Source: an uncultured Cocleimonas sp.
Lineage (GTDB): Bacteria; Pseudomonadota; Gammaproteobacteria; Thiotrichales; Thiotrichaceae
Assembly (NCBI GenBank): GCA_937974135.1
Contig: CALJIH010000253.1
Location: 1 to 11,392 of the forward strand
Direction of reading: 5' to 3'
DNA length: 11,392 nt
Below, piece after piece: positions 6,528 through 11,392 of the stretch. The translations under genes were made by a program, and so were the position numbers. The notes under the pieces are model-generated. The model worked only from the letters and a program-made list of their open reading frames with translations, searched no databases and was not told the origin of the DNA. Numbering within the stretch: position 1 is the first letter of the stretch; each line of letters begins with the position of its first letter.

Positions 6528-7214
6528 TTAAGATTTGTCCTTAGTAAGAATAGCTTGACGCTCAAGAAGGGTAGTGAATTCTTCTCTGAAGTTTTCGTAG
6601 CGAATCGCGATTCGATCTATTTTATCGCTAAAGCGGTTGTATGCGATTACAGCAGGTATCGCAGCGAATAAGCCTATCGCAGTAGCGATTAATGCTTCTG
6701 CAATGCCTGGTGCCACAACAGCGAGCGTTGCTTGTTTCATTTCACTTAAAGAGATAAATGAATTCATAATGCCCCAAACCGTACCAAATAAACCGATATA
6801 AGGACTGGTAGAGCCAACTGTTGCAAGAAAGGATACGTTTTGTTCGAGTTTGTCGACTTCACGTGTTTCAGCTACCCTCATGGCTCGTTGGGCGGTATCC
6901 GTAACAGGTAATGTTCTGGGAGATTCGCCTTTATTTAAGCGCGCGTACTCATGATAACCATTGAAGAAAATGGCCGCCATGCCGTCTCGATCTGTTCTAT
7001 TCGCTAGGTCGCCATATAGCTTGTTTAATGAAATCCCACTCCAGAAGCGATCTTCGAAAATTTCGAGTTTCTTTTCGGCTTTTCTGAGCTGACTACGTTT
7101 TATAAACATTAATGTCCAAGAAGCTAAAGATGCTAATACTAGAATAACCATAACCGCTTTCACGACTAGGCTGGCGTCCATAATTAGCTTGAGGATGGTT
7201 TGATCGAAAGTCAT
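6528..7214 (-). CDS. tolQ: Tol-Pal motor subunit TolQ
   Basis: The 228-residue inner-membrane protein belongs to the MotA/TolQ/ExbB family and forms the pore around the TolR helices. Three membrane segments are seen at about 17-37, 127-150 and 168-191, with the large cytoplasmic loop between the first two. The conserved threonines of the ion path are present: T145 (GLFGTVWGIM) and T178 (ALIATAIGLF), matching E. coli TolQ numbering. Length is close to the E. coli protein (230). The start overlaps the ybgC stop as ATGA (7211-7214) and has AAGGA about 9 nt upstream, so both direct initiation and coupling to ybgC are likely. Confidence 0.97.
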   Translation of the reverse strand: MTFDQTILKLIMDASLVVKAVMVILVLASLASWTLMFIKRSQLRKAEKKLEIFEDRFWSGISLNKLYGDLANRTDRDGMAAIFFNGYHEYARLNKGESPRTLPVTDTAQRAMRVAETREVDKLEQNVSFLATVGSTSPYIGLFGTVWGIMNSFISLSEMKQATLAVVAPGIAEALIATAIGLFAAIPAVIAYNRFSDKIDRIAIRYENFREEFTTLLERQAILTKDKS

Positions 7215-7681
7215 TTACTATTTTCCTTAATTTTTTCTACAAAAAAGTCTGGCAGACGTCTTGGTTTAAATTTTTTTGAATCTACCGCAACGACTGTTAC
7301 ATTGCCTTCTGCCAAGACTACATGCTCTCCATGCTTTTCTTTTTCATCGATTTTAGAGGGCCTAAGCACTTGTTGTTTAAAAACAACACTTGTATTCCTC
7401 AACTCTCTGATGTCAGCAGTTACAAAAAGTTCATCATTAAATAAAGCAGGTTTACTATATTCGCAGTCAAGTTTACGTACCACAAAAGCTAAATGGTGTT
7501 CTGAGAGTAAATGATCTTGTTCAAGCCCTAAGGTTCTTAACCACTCTGTTCTGGCACGCTCAAAAAAATTAATATAGTTAGAATGATAAACCACTCCGCC
7601 CGCATCAGTATCTTCATAATAAACCCGAATAGGCAGTTTAAAAACGGCCTGAGTTTGTTGTGATATTGCTTGTTTTATCAT
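7211..7681 (-). CDS. ybgC: Acyl-CoA thioesterase YbgC (hotdog fold)
   Basis: The 156-residue protein has the YbgC/4-hydroxybenzoyl-CoA thioesterase signature VYYEDTDAGGVVYHSNYINFF at about 20-40. The presumed catalytic Asp is D26, with H33 in the conserved GGVVYH segment. A RARTEWLR helix and alternating beta strands follow, as in hotdog-fold enzymes. It hydrolyses acyl-CoA thioesters; in E. coli YbgC has been reported to interact with acyl carrier protein and phospholipid-synthesis enzymes. It is about 20 residues longer than E. coli YbgC, with extra residues at the N-terminus (MIKQAISQQTQAV). No Shine-Dalgarno is seen before this ATG. An internal start is not obvious because no Met or GTG lies between residue 2 and the active-site motif. 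First gene of the Tol cluster. Confidence 0.93.
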   Translation of the reverse strand: MIKQAISQQTQAVFKLPIRVYYEDTDAGGVVYHSNYINFFERARTEWLRTLGLEQDHLLSEHHLAFVVRKLDCEYSKPALFNDELFVTADIRELRNTSVVFKQQVLRPSKIDEKEKHGEHVVLAEGNVTVVAVDSKKFKPRRLPDFFVEKIKENSK

Positions 7682-7690
7682 TGTTGAATG

Positions 7691-7708
7691 CTAACACAAT
7701 GTGATTAG
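7691..7708 (-). promoter_or_regulatory. Interrupted palindrome in the ybgC-tol upstream region
   Basis: The plus strand reads CTAACACAATGTGATTAG, in which CTAA/TTAG and CACA/TGTG form two nested inverted pairs with a one-base asymmetry. It overlaps the possible -10 box and lies 10 bp upstream of the ybgC start, a position suited to an operator or a small leader hairpin. The binding protein is unknown. Confidence 0.3.
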
Positions 7709-7734
7709 AAAGTGCCCAGTCCGACTAAATTCAA
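7704..7734 (-). promoter_or_regulatory. Possible promoter for the ybgC-tolQRAB-pal-cpoB cluster
   Basis: On the minus strand TTGAAT (7729-7734, 4 of 6 to the -35 consensus) and TCTAAT (7704-7709, 5 of 6 to the -10 consensus) are separated by 19 bp, longer than the ideal 17. The site is in the 188-bp AT-rich gap between the acyltransferase gene and ybgC, the only sizeable gap inside this gene chain, so a promoter is expected somewhere here. The exact elements are uncertain. Confidence 0.3.
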
Positions 7735-7838
7735 TTTATCAGTATTTGAAATAAATAATTTAATAAAATATAGAGAAAACGTAATAAAAACATGCATTCG
7801 CTTACCTCATAGAGTCATGATTTCTCGATATAAAAATG

Positions 7839-7872
7839 AAAACATCATAAAAGTAGGAGGGTGTCTTTTTTA
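7839..7872 (+). repeat. Dispersed G-run/T-run repeat, copy 2
   Basis: It has the core AAGTAGGAGGGTGTC at 7851-7865 followed by six T and an A. Over 34 aligned bases it matches copy 3 (9479-9512) at 29, with AAAAC at the left end of both. On the minus strand its A-run gives the TAA stop (7870-7872) of the acyltransferase gene. Confidence 0.8.
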
Positions 7873-9282
7873 CTGCTTATTGGCTTTAGATAGGCGTTTA
7901 GCGATACGCACCATGTGTGCTAATTCAGCTTCTAATTCTTGACGTTTGGTTTCTAAATAACTGTGTAGGTTTTGTTTGCGCATAAAGAGAAAAAATACTT
8001 TTAGATTCGCAATAGCGCGTTGATATTCTCCACGTAAATTTAAAGCTAGTGCACTGCCTAATATGATTGAGCAAAAATAAAAGAGTGACCAGTAGAAACC
8101 AAAATTTCTATATACATAATTACATTGTAATCCCCAAAAAATAAAGAAAAATAACATGCCTAACATTACCCAAGCGGTATCATGCTGATCGACATTTTTG
8201 GATACTCTTTTGGTTACAAGATGCGTAAGCATATATGGAATAATGCTATTAATGATTCCCCATAAAGCAATAGGAAAGCCTATTAAAACGATGCCTAATG
8301 TTCTTAATGTATATAGTGTAAGTAAAACAGGCTGGTATTTGATGGCTAAATGATAGTTACTGATTCCGCAGGCCTTACAAAGTCGCTCAAAGACACGTAA
8401 TTTGCTCATTAGACTGCGAATTTTTTCTGGCTCATGTTTTTTTAATAAATCTTGAACTTCGATCAGTTGTTGAAGTGCATTGAAACGTTCGCTTAGTTTA
8501 CGGCGCCGTTTAAGCGGTGGTTTTTCAGATTTATTTTCGCCATAAGTTTTACTCGATCGAAGTGAAAAAAATTGTTCTAAACGTTTGACTAAATCTAAGT
8601 CCTGCCAAGATTCTGTATTTAAAGTAACTGATTCGATGCCTTCTTGGACACGATCAGTAATTAAATGCACCGCATCATATTCATTCATATCTTTTGGAAC
8701 ATCTAAATTTACGGGGTTACCATAGTGAACGAGTACCTCAGTTCTGGCTCTTCGTTGACGGCTAAATGTCATTCCGACAGGGATAACTACTGGTGCAATA
8801 CCATCATTGGCCTTGATAGCCCCTAAAGCCATTCTAGCCGCACCAGTTTTTATTTCTTGAACAAATGACTTTGAATGGCTTTGACCTTCGGGGAAAATGA
8901 CCAATGTTTGATTTTCGGCTAGAAGCTCATAACATTTTGAAAAAGTATCAACATTTTTTGATGTGTCAGTTTTATCTGTTTCGCGTCGGTAGATAGGCAC
9001 AGTACCAATCATATGTAAAATTGGCTTTAAAATGGGGTTTTTAAATAGGCCATCCCGGGCTAAAGCTCGAATATCTCTATCTGTTGAGGCTTGTAAGACG
9101 GCGGCATCAATAAGTGCATTGACGTGATTAACGCAAAGTATGATACCTTTATTTTCAGGTAATTTTTCCTCTCCTGTCACCTCGTAGCTTCGATAAAATA
9201 CTTTCATCGTTAAAGCGCAGAGTTTCTTCCAAATGAAAATGAATGCTCTGCGTGAAAAAGAGTATTTTGGGGTGCTAGACAT
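7870..9282 (-). CDS. PlsC-type lysophospholipid acyltransferase with C-terminal membrane domain
   Basis: The 470-residue protein has an N-terminal PlsC/LPLAT domain (about 28-240). Motif I is NHVNALID with H53 and D59. The His-Asp spacing is five residues instead of the usual four, a form I associate with Gpt2/SCT1-like and related bacterial acyltransferases rather than classical PlsC. Motif II is GTVPIYRR (93-100) and motif III is FPEGQSHS (130-137). A basic linker (about 255-300) leads to a C-terminal half with about four hydrophobic segments between about 320 and 430 and a helical tail. Classical PlsC enzymes are about 240 residues, so the C-terminal half is an addition. Likely reaction: acyl transfer to a glycerol-phosphate or lysophospholipid acceptor at the inner membrane; the substrate cannot be told. 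The Shine-Dalgarno is weak (AGAG). It lies between ruvB and ybgC, and its stop codon is inside repeat copy 2. Confidence 0.85.
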   Translation of the reverse strand: MSSTPKYSFSRRAFIFIWKKLCALTMKVFYRSYEVTGEEKLPENKGIILCVNHVNALIDAAVLQASTDRDIRALARDGLFKNPILKPILHMIGTVPIYRRETDKTDTSKNVDTFSKCYELLAENQTLVIFPEGQSHSKSFVQEIKTGAARMALGAIKANDGIAPVVIPVGMTFSRQRRARTEVLVHYGNPVNLDVPKDMNEYDAVHLITDRVQEGIESVTLNTESWQDLDLVKRLEQFFSLRSSKTYGENKSEKPPLKRRRKLSERFNALQQLIEVQDLLKKHEPEKIRSLMSKLRVFERLCKACGISNYHLAIKYQPVLLTLYTLRTLGIVLIGFPIALWGIINSIIPYMLTHLVTKRVSKNVDQHDTAWVMLGMLFFFIFWGLQCNYVYRNFGFYWSLFYFCSIILGSALALNLRGEYQRAIANLKVFFLFMRKQNLHSYLETKRQELEAELAHMVRIAKRLSKANKQ

Positions 9283-9420
9283 ACTCTAATAATAGCTTAT
9301 GAATCTGTTATTTATCACAATTGAACATTAAATTCTGAGCTTTAAATATTAGCTTTTGACTAAGTTAAATAGCTTATATGTACGTATGTTAGGTTTTTAA
9401 ACAGCAAAAAACGAGTTTTC

Positions 9421-9480
9421 ATTCAGCCGAAGCGTAGCGAAGACAACAGTGATAGCTGGCACGAAAGGAAAGGATTTTAA
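9421..9480 (+). other. GC-richer block with a short open frame next to repeat copy 3 (possible element remnant)
   Basis: 27 of the 50 bases at 9424-9473 are G or C, while the flanking spacer is strongly AT-rich. A plus-strand frame without a start codon runs through it to a TAA at 9478-9480 and ends QPKRSEDNSDSWHERKGF. Repeat copy 3 begins at once. It could be the decayed end of a mobile element whose terminus is the repeat. I do not recognise the peptide, and no intact gene is present. Confidence 0.25.
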
Positions 9481-9512
9481 AACCACATAAAAGTGGGGGG
9501 GTGTCTTTTTTT
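9479..9512 (+). repeat. Dispersed G-run/T-run repeat, copy 3
   Basis: It has the core AAGTGGGGGGGTGTC at 9491-9505 followed by seven T. It aligns without gaps to copy 2 over 34 bases (29 identical). CCAC (9483-9486) can pair with GTGG (9493-9496) across ATAAAA, a small hairpin that copies 1 and 2 do not share. It lies 28 bp beyond the ruvB stop, in the same orientation as the other copies, opposite to ruvB. Confidence 0.8.
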
Positions 9513-9540
9513 AATAATTTTTTGGATTTATTGAGTTAAA

Positions 9541-10599
9541 TTAAGACTCTACATCGTTATCCAGGTCTTTCGGTTGCTTTAGCCCAAAATGTTGCCAAGC
9601 ATGACGCGTAGCAGTTCTTCCACGAGGAGTACGCATTAAAAAACCTTGCTGTATTAGGAATGGTTCAATCACATCTTCAATGGTTCCTCGTTCTTCACCT
9701 ATGGCTGCGGCAATGCTTTCAACGCCAACAGGTCCACCATCAAACTTTTCCATGATCGCCAATAAAACGCGACGATCCATATGGTCAAAACCTTGATCGT
9801 CAACATTTAACATATTCAATGCAAGATCAGAGATTTCTTTGGTGATCTTTCCATCTGACTTCACTTGTGCGTAATCTCGAACACGTCTTAACAAACGGTT
9901 AGCAATCCTGGGTGTTCCACGTGAGCGTCGTGCGATTTCTTCGGCGCCAGCATTATCAATTTTGACATTAATGATGCCCGCAGCGCGTGTGACTATATGG
10001 GTGAGGTCTTTAATATTATAAAACTCTAAGCGTTGCACAATACCGAAACGATCACGTAAGGGAGAGGTTAATAAACCCGCTCTGGTGGTAGCACCGACCA
10101 ATGTAAATGGAGGCAAATCGAGCTTGATAGATCGTGCAGCAGGACCTTCTCCAATCATAATATCTAACTGAAAGTCTTCCATTGCAGGGTAGAGGATTTC
10201 CTCAATGACAGGACTAAGTCTGTGAATCTCATCCACAAACAACACATCATTTTCTTCTAGATTTGTCAGTAAGGCAGCTAAGTCACCAGCTTTTTCAAGG
10301 ACAGGACCAGATGTTTGACGTAAATTAGCATTCAGTTCATTGGCGATGATGTGAGATAAAGTGGTCTTTCCCAGTCCCGGTGGTCCGAAAATTAAAACAT
10401 GATCAAGAGCTTCACCACGAGCTTTCGCAGCGGGAATAAAAATTTCCATTTGTTCGCGTACAGTCGGTTGACCAACATAATCTTCTAATGTTTGTGGACG
10501 GATTTTTTCTTCAATATCTCGACTTTGATCATCCAGACCAGCCACAGGAGAAATGATCCTGTCATTTTGAAAATCATCATTGTCCCCATAATCTATCAT
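9541..10599 (-). CDS. ruvB: Holliday junction branch migration ATPase RuvB
   Basis: The 352-residue AAA+ motor forms hexameric rings on RuvA-bound junctions. Walker A is GPPGLGKT (72-79), Walker B VLFVDEIH (119-126), sensor 1 GATTRAG (169-175), the arginine-finger segment LRDRFG (181-186), and sensor 2 lies in RGTPRIANRLLRRVRD. The C-terminal winged-helix DNA-binding domain ends with FLMRTPRGRTATRHAW. It is somewhat longer than E. coli RuvB (336), mostly at the acidic N-terminus (MIDYGDNDDFQND). The start overlaps the ruvA stop as ATGA (10596-10599), so coupled translation is expected. Last gene of the ruv group; no strong terminator hairpin follows on the minus strand. Confidence 0.98.
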   Translation of the reverse strand: MIDYGDNDDFQNDRIISPVAGLDDQSRDIEEKIRPQTLEDYVGQPTVREQMEIFIPAAKARGEALDHVLIFGPPGLGKTTLSHIIANELNANLRQTSGPVLEKAGDLAALLTNLEENDVLFVDEIHRLSPVIEEILYPAMEDFQLDIMIGEGPAARSIKLDLPPFTLVGATTRAGLLTSPLRDRFGIVQRLEFYNIKDLTHIVTRAAGIINVKIDNAGAEEIARRSRGTPRIANRLLRRVRDYAQVKSDGKITKEISDLALNMLNVDDQGFDHMDRRVLLAIMEKFDGGPVGVESIAAAIGEERGTIEDVIEPFLIQQGFLMRTPRGRTATRHAWQHFGLKQPKDLDNDVES

Positions 10600-11192
10600 C
10601 CGAGGCTCGCTTTAAGTGCTTTGCGAACTATTTCTTCTACTGATAATTCACCGCTTGAATATTTAGCAACCATTTGACTTGCTTGTGTCGGTTTGTAACC
10701 AAGTGCAAGTAATGCTGCTACGGCCTCATCTTCTAAGTTACGTATTGAGGTTGGAGGTGTGATTCCTTCAATTTCTGTTTGCTCTGAAGGTTCAGGCAGA
10801 CGATCGCGCATCTCAATAATAAGACGCTCTGCCGTTTTCTTACCTACACCAGGTAATTTGGTGAGACCAGAAACATCATTGTTATGAACTCTTTGAGAGA
10901 ATTCATTAGCAGTCATGCCTGATACAATAGCTAATGCCATTTTAGGTCCCACTCCATTTACTTTCAGTAAAATCCGAAACAAGGCTCGTTCATCAATTGA
11001 GCTAAAAGCATAGAGTGTGTGGGCATCTTCCCTAACAATCAGGTGGGTGTATAAAGTGACTTCGTTATTAATTTCTGGAAGATCAACGAAAGTCGTTAAT
11101 GAAGCTAGTAATTCGTAACCAACACCATTTACATCAAGCAATAAATCAGGTGCTTGTTTTTGTAGAATATTGCCTCTTAATAAACCTATCAT
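10596..11192 (-). CDS. ruvA: Holliday junction DNA helicase subunit RuvA
   Basis: The 198-residue protein tetramerises and binds the four-way junction. Domain I is an OB fold starting MIGLLRGNIL, with the acidic pin E55-D56 (VREDAH) at the same positions as in E. coli. Domain II has two helix-hairpin-helix motifs, VNGVGPKMAL (about 78-87) and LPGVGKKTAE (about 113-122). A flexible acidic linker (about 133-150) leads to domain III (about 151-198, EDEAVAALLALGYK), which contacts RuvB. Length is close to E. coli RuvA (203). Its start overlaps the ruvC stop and its stop overlaps the ruvB start, both as ATGA. Confidence 0.98.
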   Translation of the reverse strand: MIGLLRGNILQKQAPDLLLDVNGVGYELLASLTTFVDLPEINNEVTLYTHLIVREDAHTLYAFSSIDERALFRILLKVNGVGPKMALAIVSGMTANEFSQRVHNNDVSGLTKLPGVGKKTAERLIIEMRDRLPEPSEQTEIEGITPPTSIRNLEDEAVAALLALGYKPTQASQMVAKYSSGELSVEEIVRKALKASLG

Positions 11193-11392
11193 TTTAACAG
11201 TGCTTCCTGTAAACGTTGTTTAGTTGAGCCTACATGAGCATGGCTTAAAGCAATTGCTAAGCCATCGGCGGTATCAGATTGAATTTTTCCTGAGAGGTTT
11301 AATAATATTTTAACCATGTGTTGAACTTGTGATTTATCCGCATTGCCTTTTCCAGCTACCGCTTGTTTGATTTCACGGGCACTGTATTCAAA
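11189..11392 (-). CDS. ruvC: Crossover junction endodeoxyribonuclease RuvC (3' part)
   Basis: Only the last 67 codons plus TGA (11189-11191) are inside the window; the gene continues past the right edge. The translated tail starts FEYSAREIKQAVAGKGNADK, followed by SQVQHMV and SDTADGLAIALSHAH. This matches the RuvC C-terminus, including the two closing active-site aspartates (the D..D pair in SDTADG, equivalent to D138 and D141 of E. coli). RuvC is the resolvase that cuts junctions held by RuvAB. It overlaps ruvA by 4 nt as ATGA. The frame is intact to the edge. Any LexA-controlled promoter would lie outside the window. Confidence 0.95.
   Translation of the reverse strand, partial: FEYSAREIKQAVAGKGNADKSQVQHMVKILLNLSGKIQSDTADGLAIALSHAHVGSTKQRLQEALLK

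Noticed and set aside
7712..7942. Plus-strand 76-codon open frame running through repeat copy 2
   Set aside because: It overlaps the end of the acyltransferase gene, has no good ribosome site, and its sequence looks like translated AT-rich spacer plus repeat; no family features.
9291..9377. Four AGCTT motifs, including AATAGCTTAT twice, upstream of the acyltransferase gene
   Set aside because: Spacing is irregular and the motifs are short in AT-rich DNA; not enough for an operator call.
9356..9390. TTGACT as a plus-strand -35 for a small RNA ending at repeat copy 3
   Set aside because: No acceptable -10 lies 15-19 nt downstream (the best candidate is 23 nt away).

Overview
The window looks like chromosomal DNA of an AT-rich gammaproteobacterium. 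The block ruvC-ruvA-ruvB followed by ybgC-tolQ-tolR-tolA-tolB-pal-cpoB, all on the minus strand, is a classic gammaproteobacterial arrangement, and every core protein carries its expected family motifs. I cannot name the species. No rRNA, tRNA, CRISPR array or intact insertion sequence is visible.

Layout. At the right edge, reading leftwards on the minus strand, lie the 3' part of ruvC (cut by the window), ruvA and ruvB. Each stop codon overlaps the next start as ATGA. A 258-bp spacer (9283-9540) holds a GC-richer block and a copy of a dispersed repeat. Next comes a 470-residue membrane acyltransferase (7870-9282), an accessory gene set between the Ruv genes and the Tol cluster. After a 188-bp AT-rich spacer with a second repeat copy and a possible promoter/operator, the Tol-Pal cluster runs from ybgC (7681) to cpoB (1696) with small gaps: ybgC and tolQ overlap, tolQ/tolR and tolR/tolA are 2 nt apart, tolA/tolB 5 nt, tolB/pal 40 nt and pal/cpoB 34 nt. 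On the left, two plus-strand genes converge on cpoB: a small lipoprotein with an EF-hand-type loop (636-986) and a membrane-anchored SPOR-domain protein (1124-1636). A third copy of the repeat lies between the SPOR gene and cpoB. At the left edge a minus-strand DsbA/FrnE-like thiol oxidoreductase (1-612) is divergent from the lipoprotein gene, with only 23 bp between start codons.

How the genes work together. RuvABC branch-migrates and cleaves Holliday junctions. TolQ-TolR form a proton-driven motor that energises TolA, which crosses the periplasm to TolB and the outer-membrane lipoprotein Pal. CpoB couples this machine to septal peptidoglycan synthesis. YbgC is an acyl thioesterase. A SPOR protein next to the cluster fits the division theme, because SPOR domains bind septal glycan. 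The acyltransferase next to YbgC suggests a phospholipid connection (inference).

Most worth a second look: (i) a repeat with the core AAGTRGGRGGGTGTC plus a T-run, present three times in one orientation at gene 3' ends and supplying the stop codon of the acyltransferase; (ii) a large two-part dyad (1061-1119) between a TATAAT box and the SPOR gene, which would bury its Shine-Dalgarno sequence; (iii) a 9-bp hairpin at the pal/cpoB junction; (iv) the EF-hand lipoprotein. I see no clearly new multi-gene system here; the novelty candidates are regulatory or repeat elements and two poorly characterised accessory proteins.
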